From Opitutia bacterium (GTDB taxonomy: Bacteria > Verrucomicrobiota > Verrucomicrobiia > Opitutales > Opitutaceae), in assembly GCA_016187945.1 (NCBI GenBank), contig JACPIT010000004.1, positions 62,001 to 126,000 of the forward strand: a stretch of 64,000 bases of DNA, read 5' to 3'. This document shows, in pieces, positions 43,010 to 52,421 of this stretch. Both the position numbers and the translations under genes were made by a program. Position 1 is the stretch's first letter. Each line of letters opens with the position of its first letter. Under the pieces are notes generated by a model that saw only the letters and a program-made list of their open reading frames with translations, was not told where the DNA came from and searched no databases.

Positions 43010-43483
43010 ATGAAAATCACCCTGCTCGCCGCCGCGCTCGCGGCTGCCGCGTCCGCTTCGGCCGGACTTGCCCCGTCGTCCGCGAACTCCGTCCGCGATG
43101 TGCCGCCCGCCGAACCGATCTTCGAATCCGACCTCCGGGTGCGCAACGCGCGCGGCAAAGTGCGGGCGGATATTCTGGATCCTGCCGCCGAAACCGGAGG
43201 GCCGCTCTATTTCGAATCGCCGAGTTTGCGCGACGGCCGCTCGTCCGCGCCGCGCCCGTGGAATCTGCCCTACCCGAAGCCGATCACGCCGGAGGGCGAC
43301 GGAGAGTTTCCGGCGATTCACCACGTGCCGAAACCGGATATCCGTTTCCCTGTCCCGATGCCGGTCGCGAAGGGTGAATTCATCGATCCGAAGATGCCGA
43401 TGAAGACGCCGGACCCCGCGGTCGACTACAAGCTGCACATCCGCGAGATGACACCGCCTGCGAGCGGTGACGCGAAAAAGTAG
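43010..43483 (+). CDS. Exported proline-rich hypothetical protein
   Basis: A 157-residue protein with signal peptide MKITLLAAALAAAASASAG (residues 1-19). A proline-rich, probably extended mature region follows (GRSSAPRPWNLPYPKPITPE, GDGEFPAIHHVPKPDIRFPV). No cysteines or recognisable domain. The start at 43010 is set by the signal peptide. The stop TAG (43481-43483) is the GTAG border of a REP-like element, read AAG-TAG-CGCCGG. It is divergent from nuoA. Function unknown. Confidence 0.72.
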   Translation: MKITLLAAALAAAASASAGLAPSSANSVRDVPPAEPIFESDLRVRNARGKVRADILDPAAETGGPLYFESPSLRDGRSSAPRPWNLPYPKPITPEGDGEFPAIHHVPKPDIRFPVPMPVAKGEFIDPKMPMKTPDPAVDYKLHIREMTPPASGDAKK

Positions 43484-43573
43484 CGCCGGTCTTCGACCGG
43501 CGTCGGCGGACGCGCGCTCTCGCTTCTCCCTCCCGCCTGCTCCCCAGAGCAGCCGGTCAGAGACCGGCTCTAC
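43480..43573. repeat. REP-like inverted repeat, family K copy 3, supplying a stop codon
   Basis: Left arm GTAGCGCCGGTCTTCGACCG (43480 on) and right arm CCGGTCAGAGACCGGCTCTAC (43553-43573). It separates two convergent genes. Confidence 0.85.
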
Positions 43574-43585
43574 TCCACGCCTCGC

Positions 43586-44683
43586 TCACGGCGCGATCGG
43601 CCGCACTGCGTCGCCGTCGACCTTGCGGTTGCCGACGCCGAGCTGCGCCGCGAAATCGAGCATGCGCGTCTCCTCGTCGTCGATCGGCGGGAAACCAGTG
43701 CGTTTGCGCGCGGCGTTCATGCGGTCGAGCATCAACGAGTCGAGCAGCACCGGATCGGCGCTGGCCCAGAGCCGCGGCTCGGAGAGCGTGTAGAGCGAAT
43801 TGAAATACGGGCCGCCGATGAACTGGTAGAGTTGCAGGCTCACGAGCGTCATCGCCCAGCCTTCGCGCAACTCCGGGATCGCAGCCATCTCGGCCACGGC
43901 GGCGGGCGCGGTCGCGGGGCTCTTGAAAAAGCGGAACGTGTTCGAGGCGTTCCAGAGCGTGGCGTTCACGAGCGCGCCGTTCACGCCAAGCACGGGATGG
44001 TCGGTGTAGACGGGCAAGTTGATCCAAAAATCTGCGTCGAGGAACAGCGGCGTCGCGAGGAAGCTCTTGCGGTCCTCCTCGAGCGTGGAGGCGTTCTTGC
44101 CACCCGCGGCCGCTTCGACGGCGCGCTCGTTCGTCACCGGGTCGAAACGCGCCGGCAGCGGGCTGTCGTAGAACCAGGCCGGATCGTAGAACTTGCCCGA
44201 CTCGAGCACGAAAACCTGATGACCCGGGAACGGCGAAATGCCGGTCGCGAACGACGGCAGGAAACCGGTGAGGCGCAGCCGCAGCGGGTTGAGGCCGACG
44301 AGGAAGATGCTTTCGCGCGGGTAGCCGCGCTTCTCGAGCGACTCGATCACGGCGCGCACGAGCGGGAATGGCGTGGCGAGCCCCGGGCCGGAATCGGCGT
44401 AGATTTTCAGGCCGACCTTTTTCTTTTTGCCCGGCCGGATCGGATGGCCGCTCGTCTCCTCGAATTTCTGAAACACCTGCTCGACCGCGTAGCGATAGGC
44501 CGCATCGCTGAAATCCGGCAGGCGCGCCTCCCACACGGGCACCTGCGGTGCAGCGGCGGGCTTGGTCGCGGCTGGAGCCGGTGCGGCGTTGGTTTCGGGC
44601 TGCTGCGCGCGGGCGACGACGAGGCTGGCGAGAGCGAGAGGGAGCGAGAGCAGCCGGAGGCCGCGAGCGGAGAACAAGGTCAT
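43586..44683 (-). CDS. Exported protein, possibly DUF362-like
   Basis: A 365-residue protein with signal peptide (residues 1-24, ending ALASLVVARA) and a Pro/Ala-rich spacer. The body runs from about residue 50. Stretches such as KKKVGLKIYADSGPGLATPF, LVRAVIESLEKRGYPRESIF, DADFWINLPVYTDHPVLGVN and GALVNATLWNASNTFRFF have the layout of DUF362-type proteins (paired substrate-binding loops, N-terminal 'GLK' strand). I do not see the ferredoxin-like Cys clusters some of them carry. The start at 44683 is fixed by the signal peptide. Function unknown. Confidence 0.55.
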   Translation of the reverse strand: MTLFSARGLRLLSLPLALASLVVARAQQPETNAAPAPAATKPAAAPQVPVWEARLPDFSDAAYRYAVEQVFQKFEETSGHPIRPGKKKKVGLKIYADSGPGLATPFPLVRAVIESLEKRGYPRESIFLVGLNPLRLRLTGFLPSFATGISPFPGHQVFVLESGKFYDPAWFYDSPLPARFDPVTNERAVEAAAGGKNASTLEEDRKSFLATPLFLDADFWINLPVYTDHPVLGVNGALVNATLWNASNTFRFFKSPATAPAAVAEMAAIPELREGWAMTLVSLQLYQFIGGPYFNSLYTLSEPRLWASADPVLLDSLMLDRMNAARKRTGFPPIDDEETRMLDFAAQLGVGNRKVDGDAVRPIAP

Positions 44684-45320
44684 GAAGTGAGTGGAGACGG
44701 TGGGGCGCACCGGCCCGTTGCAAGGGCGGCGCACGTTGACAGACCGCCCCGGCGCGGAAAAGTTTAATCTCTGTCGCAAAACGCCGCGCGTGCGCGACGC
44801 GCCGGCGGGACGAAGCAAGGCCGGCGCGGGACGACGGGCGCACGCCCCAGCCACGCGAGGCCGATCAATCCATTGGCCTCGAAAAACACAAAGCTCCCGA
44901 CCGCATCGCCCGCTTCCGGGGCGGCTATAGCCGCGCGGTCGCTCGCTTCGAATCGGGGCTGAGCTTTTCGTGGCCATGCCTCCACCGCTCGGCGTGCGGT
45001 CCGGATTCCGGTGCCGCTCCGCGTCCTCCGCGAACTCCGCGTTTCATACCAATCGTCCACGGCTGCGGCGCTGCAGGGCCGGCCCTTGTGGCCGGGCCGC
45101 GAACGTCAATTCGATCGCGGCCCGCCGACCCGCCTTCGCCAAGGCTTTGGCGGGGCGGGCCAGGCGGCGGCCCCACAGGGCAAATTCAGCGGCCGATCGG
45201 TTTCATTCCTCTGCCCTCCTCCGCTTTGGGCTGATCTCGCTGCGCTCGGTAGCGGCCCACCGCGCCGACGCCGCACTTTTGTCTCGGCGCGCGCCGTCGC
45301 GCGGCTCTACTGCTCTCGAC
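44684..45320. other. 637-base gap before dnaG, no supported gene
   Basis: Very G+C-rich sequence with several short palindromes (for example GGGCCGGCCCTTGTGGCCGG near 45077-45096 and GCCAAGGCTTTGGCGGGGCG near 45138-45157). Open frames exist on both strands but look compositional (Arg/Ala/Pro-rich, no domain). Presumably it contains the dnaG-rpoD promoter; I cannot place it with confidence. Confidence 0.5.
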
Positions 45321-47225
45321 GTGCCCGTCATCAAAGCCAGCAGCCTGCGCGACCTGAAGCTCCGCGTGAACATCCACGACGTCGTAGCTCGCACGGTGGC
45401 GCTGCGGAAAGCGGGCGGCAATCGCTTCAAGGGACTCTGCCCGTTTCACTCGGAAAAGACGCCGTCGTTCCACGTCACGACCGACAAGGGTTTCTACAAG
45501 TGTTTCGGCTGCGGCAAGGCGGGCGACATCCTCTCGTTCGTGATGGAGACGGAGGGCCTGCAATTCACCGAGGCGGCCGAGACACTCGCGAAACGCTTCG
45601 GCGTCGAACTCGAATTCGAGGCCGGCAGCGGCGGCCCGTCGCGCGAGGAGCGTTCGCTGCGTCAGGAGATTTTCGACATCCACGACGTCGCGGCGGATTT
45701 CTACCGGCAGGCGTTCCTCGCGACGAACAACCACGGCGGTTGGATTCGCGACTACTGGGTGAAAAACCGGAAGTTCACGCTCGAACTCGCCGACGATTTC
45801 AAAATCGGCTTCGCGCCCGTCGAGGATCGCGCGCTCGCCGAGGCGTTGATCAAAAAACATTTTTCGGACGACGCGCTGCGGCAATGCGGCCTGTTCTTCG
45901 TGCGGGACGGCGCGCCGCTCACGTCGGCGACGCTGCGTCCGCGTTTCCGCGGGCGGCTGATGATCCCGATCCGCGATCACCAGGGCCGCGTCGTGGCGTT
46001 CACCGCGCGCCAACTCGAGCTCACGCCGCAGGACGACCCGGCGCGCGAGGCGAAATACGTCAACTCGCCCGAGACGCCGATCTTCACGAAGAGCAACCTG
46101 CTGTTTAACCTCGATCGCGCGCGCACCGCCGTCGGCGACGGACATCCGTTCGTGATGGTCGAAGGCCAACTCGACGCGCTGCGCTGCTGGAGCGTCGGCC
46201 TGAAAACCGCCGTCGCCCCGCAAGGCACGTCGATCACCGACGGCCAGTTGCTGCTGATGCGCCGCTATCACTCGCAGGTGGAGTGCTTCTTCGACAGCGA
46301 CGCCGCCGGCCAGAAAGCCGCGCTGCGTTTCCTGCCGCTCGCGTTGAAGGCCGGACTCGAAGCGCGCTTTCTTACGCTCATCGGCGAAGCGAAGCTCGAT
46401 CCCGATCTGCTGTTCCTCGAGCGCGGCCTCGCCGCTTACGAGGAAGTGCGCAAGCAGTCCGTCGGGGCGATGGAGTTCGCAGTGCGCTCGTTGTTGCCGA
46501 ACGTCGGCTCCGCCGGCGCGGAGCATAAGGCGCGCGTCGCACAGGAGCTTTTCGCGATCATCGCGCAGGCCGAGAGCGCGGTGGCGCGCGCGGGCTTCGT
46601 TTCCGACCTCGCGCAATTGCTGCGCCTGCCCGTCGCCGCGCTCGAGCGCGATCTGCGGGCATTCGTGGCGCGTCAGGCCGGCCGCGAGCGTTTCGCCCCA
46701 CCCGGCGCGCAAAACGGCGCGAACAACGACAATGGCGCCGCGAGCGGCGGTTCGCCCCCGCCCAACGCCGGCGACGCGCACACGAAAGGCACCGAGGAGC
46801 ATCTGCTCTATCTTTGCCTGCATCACGAGCCGCTGCTCGTCGCTCTCTCGCACCAGCTCCCGCACGACTGGATCGACGCCTCAACGCCCGCCGGCAGCCT
46901 GCTTGATCGCATCCTCGCCGAGGCGCAGCACAACGGCTGGCCCGGTCGAGAGGCGCTCGACCAACTCCTTGAGACAGAGGAAGAAAAAGCCCTTGCCGCA
47001 AACCTGCTCTTCGAGAACCCGGGCGACGACGACCTCGTCAAATTCGCCAACGAAGGTCTGCGCGCGCTCCAACGCCGCTTCCTCGAACCGAAGGTGAGGC
47101 AAATAGAACTTGAAATAGCCTCTCAGGGCACAAATGGTGACGCGCACTTATTTTCACTCTTGAAGCAACGCGCCGAAATCATCCGACAGCTCCAAAATCC
47201 GCCGAAGCTCACCCTCGCTTCCTGA
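45321..47225 (+). CDS. dnaG: DNA primase
   Basis: A 634-residue DnaG that makes RNA primers at the replication fork. The CHC2 zinc module has ligands C40, H43, C61 and C64 (GLCPFHSEKTPSFHV, YKCFGCGKAGDI). The catalytic core includes a TOPRIM fold at about 275-360 (MVEGQLDALRCWSVG, VECFFDSDAAGQKAA). A C-terminal helicase-interaction region follows a Gly/Asn/Pro linker (about 450-485). The GTG at 45321 begins VIKASSLRDLKLRVN, the family start; the open frame upstream is not family-like. It is followed after 66 bases by rpoD, a common pairing. Confidence 0.96.
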   Translation: MPVIKASSLRDLKLRVNIHDVVARTVALRKAGGNRFKGLCPFHSEKTPSFHVTTDKGFYKCFGCGKAGDILSFVMETEGLQFTEAAETLAKRFGVELEFEAGSGGPSREERSLRQEIFDIHDVAADFYRQAFLATNNHGGWIRDYWVKNRKFTLELADDFKIGFAPVEDRALAEALIKKHFSDDALRQCGLFFVRDGAPLTSATLRPRFRGRLMIPIRDHQGRVVAFTARQLELTPQDDPAREAKYVNSPETPIFTKSNLLFNLDRARTAVGDGHPFVMVEGQLDALRCWSVGLKTAVAPQGTSITDGQLLLMRRYHSQVECFFDSDAAGQKAALRFLPLALKAGLEARFLTLIGEAKLDPDLLFLERGLAAYEEVRKQSVGAMEFAVRSLLPNVGSAGAEHKARVAQELFAIIAQAESAVARAGFVSDLAQLLRLPVAALERDLRAFVARQAGRERFAPPGAQNGANNDNGAASGGSPPPNAGDAHTKGTEEHLLYLCLHHEPLLVALSHQLPHDWIDASTPAGSLLDRILAEAQHNGWPGREALDQLLETEEEKALAANLLFENPGDDDLVKFANEGLRALQRRFLEPKVRQIELEIASQGTNGDAHLFSLLKQRAEIIRQLQNPPKLTLAS

Positions 47226-47291
47226 CCGCTGTCCCTCGCGCCCCCGCCGCTTCCTCGTCACCTCGTTTCGAGACCGCCTAACTTTTCGCCC

Positions 47292-49334
47292 ATGTCGCGT
47301 CCATCCAAGCACGAACCCGCCGCCAAGCCTTCCACCAAAGCCAAAGAAGCCCCCGCGAAGCCGACCGCTCACGGCCACGAGCCCAAGCACGCGCCGGCGA
47401 AGCCCGTGCCCGACAAGCACCCCGCCGAAAAGCACGCGGAGAAACACGCTGAGAAGCACGCCGCCGCCGAGCCGGCCAAGCCCGCGTCCGCCCAGCTTGC
47501 CGAGGTCGCCGACGCCGCGAAGGAATTCAAGGAGAAGGCGCTCGAGAATCTCTCCGGCGATCTCAACGACAAGATTCGTTACCTGATCCGGCTCTCCAAG
47601 GAGCAGGGCTACCTCACCTACGCGGACATCAACGAGGCGCTGCCAGAATCCGTCGATAATCCCGAGGACATCGAGAACGTCATCTCCGTCCTCCAGAACC
47701 TCGAGATCGACATCCTCGATCCGCAGGAAGTCGAAGGCTACAAGGCGCGCCAGGAAGAAGCCGAGGAGGAAGAGTCGCGCACGTCGAACAACGACATCCT
47801 CGACGATCCGGTGCGCATGTATCTCAAGCAGATGGGCCAGGTCCCGCTGCTGACGCGCGAGCAGGAAGTCGAAATTTCCAAGCGCATCGAGACCGCCGAG
47901 ATGAACGCGCAAGCCGCGCTCTTCGCCATCGGCCCCGTCGGCAAATACCTCGCCGATCTCGGCGAAAAACTCCTCCAGCGCGCCGAGCGTTTCGACCGCC
48001 TCGTCATCGACAAGAAAATCGAGAGCCGCGAAGCCTATTTCAAGAACCTCGAGAAGCTCGTGCAGAGCACGCGCGAGAACGACGCCGCCGCCACCGAGGC
48101 GTGGCTCGACGCGCAGAAATCGCGCGACGAGAAGACGCGGAAGAACGCGATGATCCGCTTCAAGAAGCGCGACAACGTGCTCAAGCAGAACTACGTCAAA
48201 TTCTACTTCAAGCTGAAGGTCTTCGAAGACTTCCTCATCGAGTTCGCCCCGAAGATCGAGGACATCGAGAAGTGCAACAACGACCTCGCGCGCGCCAAGC
48301 ACCCGAAGTCGAAGAAGGACGCCTCGATCGACGTCAAGGCCGTCAACGCCCGCCTCCGCGAGCTCGAAGCCGAGCTCCGCATCACGCCGGCGGACCTGAT
48401 GGAGACGCTCAAGACCGGCCGGAAGCACATCCGCGAGGCGCACCAGGCGAAGACGGAGATGGTCGAGGCCAACCTTCGTCTCGTGATCTCGATCGCGAAA
48501 AAATACACGAACCGCGGCCTCTCCTTCCTCGACCTGATCCAGGAAGGCAACATGGGCCTCATGAAGGCCGTCGAGAAATTCGAATACCGCCGCGGCTACA
48601 AGTTCTCCACCTACGCCACGTGGTGGATCCGCCAGGCCATCACCCGCTCCATCGCCGACCAAGCCCGCACCATCCGCATCCCGGTCCACATGATCGAGAC
48701 GCTGAACAAGGTGATGCAGGTCCAGAAGCAACTCCTCCAGGAATTCGGCCACGAGCCGACGCCCGAGGAAGTCGCCGAGGAGATGAATCTGCCCGTCGAG
48801 CGCGTGCAGCAAATCATGAAGATGGCGCAGCAGCCCATCTCGCTCCAATCGCCCGTCGGCGACGGCGACGACACGAGCTTCGGCGACTTCATCGAAGACA
48901 AGTCCGCGGAAAATCCTTACGACATGACCGCCTTCTCGCTCCTGCGTGAGAAGATCATGGACGTCCTCGACTCGCTCACCGAGCGCGAGCGCCGCGTGCT
49001 CACGCTGCGCTTCGGCCTTGTCGACGGCTACAGCCGCACGCTCGAGGAAGTCGGCAAGCAATTCAAAGTCACCCGCGAGCGCATCCGCCAGATCGAAGCC
49101 AAGGCGCTCCGCAAGATGCGCCACCCGACGCGCATTCGCCAACTGCACGGCTTCTTCGACGCCGAGCAGATCGACAACCCGCAGAACCTGCTCAAGAAGC
49201 CGCCGCAAATCCCGCCGCAATTCATCAAGCAAGGCGGCCCCGGCGGCGGCGGCAGCAGCTTCGGCCGTTCGGGCAATCCGCTCAGCGGTCTGCCGCCGTT
49301 CCTCGGCGGTTTCCCGCCGCCTCCGTCGCACTAA
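47292..49334 (+). CDS. rpoD: Primary sigma factor RpoD with Gly/Pro tail
   Basis: A 680-residue sigma-70. A His/Lys/Pro/Ala-rich leader (residues 1-90) precedes region 1.1 ([20 protein letters not shown]). Then come region 1.2 ([20 protein letters not shown]) and region 2 from about 417 ([40 protein letters not shown]), which melts the -10. Region 3 and region 4 near 565-620 ([35 protein letters not shown]) complete the core. Unusually, about 57 residues rich in Gly, Pro, Ser and Phe follow region 4. It is co-directional with dnaG. Confidence 0.97.
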   Translation: MSRPSKHEPAAKPSTKAKEAPAKPTAHGHEPKHAPAKPVPDKHPAEKHAEKHAEKHAAAEPAKPASAQLAEVADAAKEFKEKALENLSGDLNDKIRYLIRLSKEQGYLTYADINEALPESVDNPEDIENVISVLQNLEIDILDPQEVEGYKARQEEAEEEESRTSNNDILDDPVRMYLKQMGQVPLLTREQEVEISKRIETAEMNAQAALFAIGPVGKYLADLGEKLLQRAERFDRLVIDKKIESREAYFKNLEKLVQSTRENDAAATEAWLDAQKSRDEKTRKNAMIRFKKRDNVLKQNYVKFYFKLKVFEDFLIEFAPKIEDIEKCNNDLARAKHPKSKKDASIDVKAVNARLRELEAELRITPADLMETLKTGRKHIREAHQAKTEMVEANLRLVISIAKKYTNRGLSFLDLIQEGNMGLMKAVEKFEYRRGYKFSTYATWWIRQAITRSIADQARTIRIPVHMIETLNKVMQVQKQLLQEFGHEPTPEEVAEEMNLPVERVQQIMKMAQQPISLQSPVGDGDDTSFGDFIEDKSAENPYDMTAFSLLREKIMDVLDSLTERERRVLTLRFGLVDGYSRTLEEVGKQFKVTRERIRQIEAKALRKMRHPTRIRQLHGFFDAEQIDNPQNLLKKPPQIPPQFIKQGGPGGGGSSFGRSGNPLSGLPPFLGGFPPPPSH

Positions 49335-49388
49335 ACGCACAGGTTTGCGCCTTTACTCGCCCGCCTCGCAAAGTAGCCTCCGCTCACC

Positions 49389-49631
49389 ATGTCCCACGTC
49401 ACTCCCCCTCTGGCCGGTCTGTTCGGTCTCGGTGCGCCCGAGCTGATCCTGGTCCTCGTGATTCTGCTCCTCCTCTTCGGCGGAGCGAAACTCCCGGCCC
49501 TCGCGAAGGGACTCGGCCAATCGATCAAGGAATTCAAACAGGCCGCGAAGGACGATCCCGCCGCCGAGAAGAAGCCCGAAGCCAAATCCGAGACCAGCGG
49601 CAACGACGCGAGCAAGCTCCGCAACAACTGA
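49389..49631 (+). CDS. tatA: Sec-independent translocase subunit TatA
   Basis: An 80-residue TatA/B-type protein. The short N-terminus precedes one membrane helix (about residues 17-34, APELILVLVILLLLFGGAKL). The hinge and amphipathic helix follow (LPALAKGLGQSIKEFKQAAK), then a charged disordered tail. TatA multimers form the pore for folded substrates. tatC is not in the window. It starts 54 bases after rpoD and is followed by a hairpin terminator. Confidence 0.94.
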   Translation: MSHVTPPLAGLFGLGAPELILVLVILLLLFGGAKLPALAKGLGQSIKEFKQAAKDDPAAEKKPEAKSETSGNDASKLRNN

Positions 49632-49662
49632 GCGACCGCGACCGCTCCCCGCCCGATTTCCA

Positions 49663-49688
49663 AGCGCGCCCGACCCGGCGCGCTTTTT
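49663..49688 (+). terminator. Rho-independent terminator after tatA
   Basis: An 8-base stem AGCGCGCC/GGCGCGCT with loop CGACCC is followed by a run of T. It lies about 30 bases past the tatA stop. Confidence 0.85.
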
Positions 49689-49691
49689 CAT

Positions 49692-49892
49692 TTGGCCTAC
49701 GAAACACACGAAGGGACACGAAAAAAATCCGAGCAACGGCGTCAGCCATTCTGAGGGGTGCAAAGTGCAGCCGAAAGCAAGCCGGCCATCCAGTGGTGCA
49801 TGCACCGCACATGCCTCCGGATTCTTCGCTCAGAAGGGCGCGTCTCGTGGGTTGATTCTCTTTCGTGACTATTCGTGTGTTTCGTGGGCCAA
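49692..49892. repeat. Inverted pair of arms (ACGAAACACACGAA type)
   Basis: Left arm 49692-49728 and right arm 49855-49892 are inverted copies with about 80 per cent identity (shared ACGAAACACACGAA core). The 126-base interior contains nested inversions (GCCATTCTGAGG against CTCAGAAGGGC; TGGTGCATGCACC) but no gene. It separates tatA and the antiporter gene, which converge. Confidence 0.85.
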
Positions 49893-49923
49893 ACCTCTGC
49901 CTCTTTCCGCGCCGTCGCCCAGC

Positions 49924-52209
49924 TCACGCCGTCCCCTCTCGCGTCCACGCCTTGAACGCCGCGATCTGATCCGGACTGCCGAGCACGAGCACGTCGTCGC
50001 GCGGCAGCAGCTTCTCGTCGCCGCTCGGATTCAGAATGCGCAGCCCGCCGCGGTGGATGCCCGCCACCTGCACGCCGCAACGGCGCGTCGGCGCGAGCTC
50101 CGCGAGCGTCTTGCCCGCCAGCTTGCTGTCCACCGGCAATTCGCACGTTTCCATCCGCACTTCGTCGAAATTCGACGACGCGTGCTCGCCCGCGACGCCG
50201 AGCAGAAACGCCTTCCCCGCCGCCGTCTGCTTCGGATCGCCGAGCAATAGAATCTTGTCGCGCGGATAGAGCGCCGTCTCCGGCGACGGATTGCCGACCA
50301 TCACGCCCTGCCGCTCGATCCCGGCCACCACGACGCCGAACTTCGCCCGCAACGCCAGCGCGCCGAGCGTGCAACCGCGCACGTCGGCCTGATCCGGCAG
50401 CACGCACTCCGTCAGCCCGAGGTGCCATTCGCTGTGCTGCGCCAGCCAGGGCGCCGCCGTGCCGGTGAACTTCTCGTCGTTCTGCACGATGCGGTCCTGC
50501 AGCTCCATTTCGACGACGCTGTGCCAGTAAACCAGTTTCTGCCGCGCGAAAATCACCACCGCCGCCGCGAGCAGCACCGCGATCACCGGCACCCAGCGCC
50601 CCATCACGCCGAGCGGCATCACCGCGCTGAGCCACACGAACAGCACGATGCCCGCCACGACCTTGATGCCCGTCTCCACCATCGGGCGCAGCTTCGCGCG
50701 ATTCGCCTGCCCCACCGTCGTCACCTCCGCGTAGAGCATCGCCATCGCCGCCACGTTGCGCCAGATCGCGATCAACGGCGCGAGCACCACCACCGCGAGC
50801 CCGCTCCAGAAAATCACCCGCGGCGCGTTGGGGAAAAACCGCTCTCCCGGGATGAACGGCAGCGCCGCATCGAGGAGATTTTCCGCGAACGACAGCAGCC
50901 CGGAAACGAACAACACCTCCACCGCGACCTGGATCAGACGCTTGCGACTGAGCTGCCAGAGCAGATTTTTCTTCTGCCTCGCCAGCAACCGCTCGATCCA
51001 CTGCCGGTAATAGCCCAGCCAGTCCTCGAGCCACTTCGGCTGCCGGTCCTCGATCCAGTCGCCGATCCGGCCCGCCCGCCGCATCAGCACCGGCGCCGCG
51101 AGCGTCGTGAGCAACGACACCCCGACCGCCACCGCCTGAAACTCCGGCGCCAGCACGCCGGCCGCGATGCCGAGCTGCGCAATGATGAACGAAAACTCGC
51201 CGAGCGCCGTCGCCGACACGCCCACGCGCACCGCATCGCGCGTCGCCGCGCCGGTTACCATCATGCCGACCGATACCGCGAGCGTGCGCCCCGCGAGCGT
51301 CACCGCCGCGAGCAACAGCATCAGCCACCACAGGTGCGCCGCCGTCTTCAGGTCGATCATCATGCCGATCGCCACGAAGAACACCGCGCTGAACACGTCG
51401 CGCATCCCCTCGAACGCCCGATCGACCTGCGTGCGATGCGGCGTCTCCGCCACGATCGCGCCGAGCAGGAACGCTCCAAGCGCGAGCGAGAACCCCGCCC
51501 GATGCGCCAGGATCGCGAGCATGAACAGCAAACCCGCCGTCACGATCGTCATCAGCTCGTCGTCGGCCGTGATCGTGAGTTTTTTCAGCAGCCACGGCAC
51601 GACGAGCAACCCCGCCACGCCCGCCAGCACGATGAATCCACCGAGCAGCCCGAGCGTTTCGCCCATCGCCCCCTCCGCGCCCGTCGCCGAAATCAGCGAG
51701 TTCAAAATCGCCAGCATCACGACCGCGACGATGTCCTCCAGCACCGACACGCCCATCGCGAGCTGCCCCGCCTTGTCGTGCGTCGCGCCGATGTCCTGAA
51801 GAACTTTGCTGATGATCGCCGAGGACGAGACCATCAGCATCGCCGCCAGAAAAACCGTCTGCACCGGCGGCCAGCCGATCCCCGCTCCGACCGCGCGCGC
51901 GATCGAATACATCAGGAACGCGCCCACGAGCGTCGCCACGATCAGCGAGACGCCGAGCCGCCGCAGCTTGCGCAGGCTCAGCTTCATGCCGATGGAAAAC
52001 ATCAGGAACACGAGGCCGACCTGCGCCAGCGTCTCGATCCGCGCGACGCTCGACACGAGCGTGAACGGCGGCGTGTGCGGACCGATCACGACCCCCGCGA
52101 CCAGATAGCCGACCACCACGGACAGCCCGACGCGATGACACACCCAGCCGACGAGGCCGGCGATGAGCATGACGATGGCGAGATCTTGGACGAATTCCGT
52201 GCCGTGCAT
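49924..52209 (-). CDS. CPA2-type monovalent cation/proton antiporter with two RCK_C domains
   Basis: A 761-residue Kef/CPA2-type exchanger. Residues 1-390 form the 12-13-helix antiporter core (GYLVAGVVIGPHTPPFTLV, VFLMFSIGMKLSLRKL, GQLAMGVSVLEDIVAVVML, SATALGEFSFIIAQLGIAAG). About 430-565 adds extra membrane helices (IQVAVEVLFVSGLLSFAENL, VVLAPLIAIWRNVAAMAMLY). The tail has two RCK_C (TrkA_C)-like modules (about 605-680 and 685-755; DKILLLGDPKQTAAGKAFLL, DDVLVLGSPDQIAAFKAWTR). No NAD-binding RCK_N is visible. In other bacteria RCK_C domains bind c-di-AMP; that role here is inference. Confidence 0.88.
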   Translation of the reverse strand: MHGTEFVQDLAIVMLIAGLVGWVCHRVGLSVVVGYLVAGVVIGPHTPPFTLVSSVARIETLAQVGLVFLMFSIGMKLSLRKLRRLGVSLIVATLVGAFLMYSIARAVGAGIGWPPVQTVFLAAMLMVSSSAIISKVLQDIGATHDKAGQLAMGVSVLEDIVAVVMLAILNSLISATGAEGAMGETLGLLGGFIVLAGVAGLLVVPWLLKKLTITADDELMTIVTAGLLFMLAILAHRAGFSLALGAFLLGAIVAETPHRTQVDRAFEGMRDVFSAVFFVAIGMMIDLKTAAHLWWLMLLLAAVTLAGRTLAVSVGMMVTGAATRDAVRVGVSATALGEFSFIIAQLGIAAGVLAPEFQAVAVGVSLLTTLAAPVLMRRAGRIGDWIEDRQPKWLEDWLGYYRQWIERLLARQKKNLLWQLSRKRLIQVAVEVLFVSGLLSFAENLLDAALPFIPGERFFPNAPRVIFWSGLAVVVLAPLIAIWRNVAAMAMLYAEVTTVGQANRAKLRPMVETGIKVVAGIVLFVWLSAVMPLGVMGRWVPVIAVLLAAAVVIFARQKLVYWHSVVEMELQDRIVQNDEKFTGTAAPWLAQHSEWHLGLTECVLPDQADVRGCTLGALALRAKFGVVVAGIERQGVMVGNPSPETALYPRDKILLLGDPKQTAAGKAFLLGVAGEHASSNFDEVRMETCELPVDSKLAGKTLAELAPTRRCGVQVAGIHRGGLRILNPSGDEKLLPRDDVLVLGSPDQIAAFKAWTREGTA

Positions 52210-52421
52210 TCAGCGCCCGCGCGGGGCAGTTCGACGACGTTCAGAAACCCGCACTGCGTCAAGCCCCGCGTCGGCGCGCGCGAGCGCTTCGGAAAAATTC
52301 CGGCGCGCCCCAGCCGCACCGCACCTCGCAGCTTGATTTCGCAACGGCACTTCGTTTTCTCTGACCGCTCGCCGCTCGGGCCAACCGGACGGACGCGAAC
52401 ACATCGCGTCGCACTCTCCGC

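Noticed and set aside
44764-45060. Short minus-strand frame upstream of dnaG
   Set aside because: Arg/Ala-rich, no ribosome site, no recognisable family; judged compositional.
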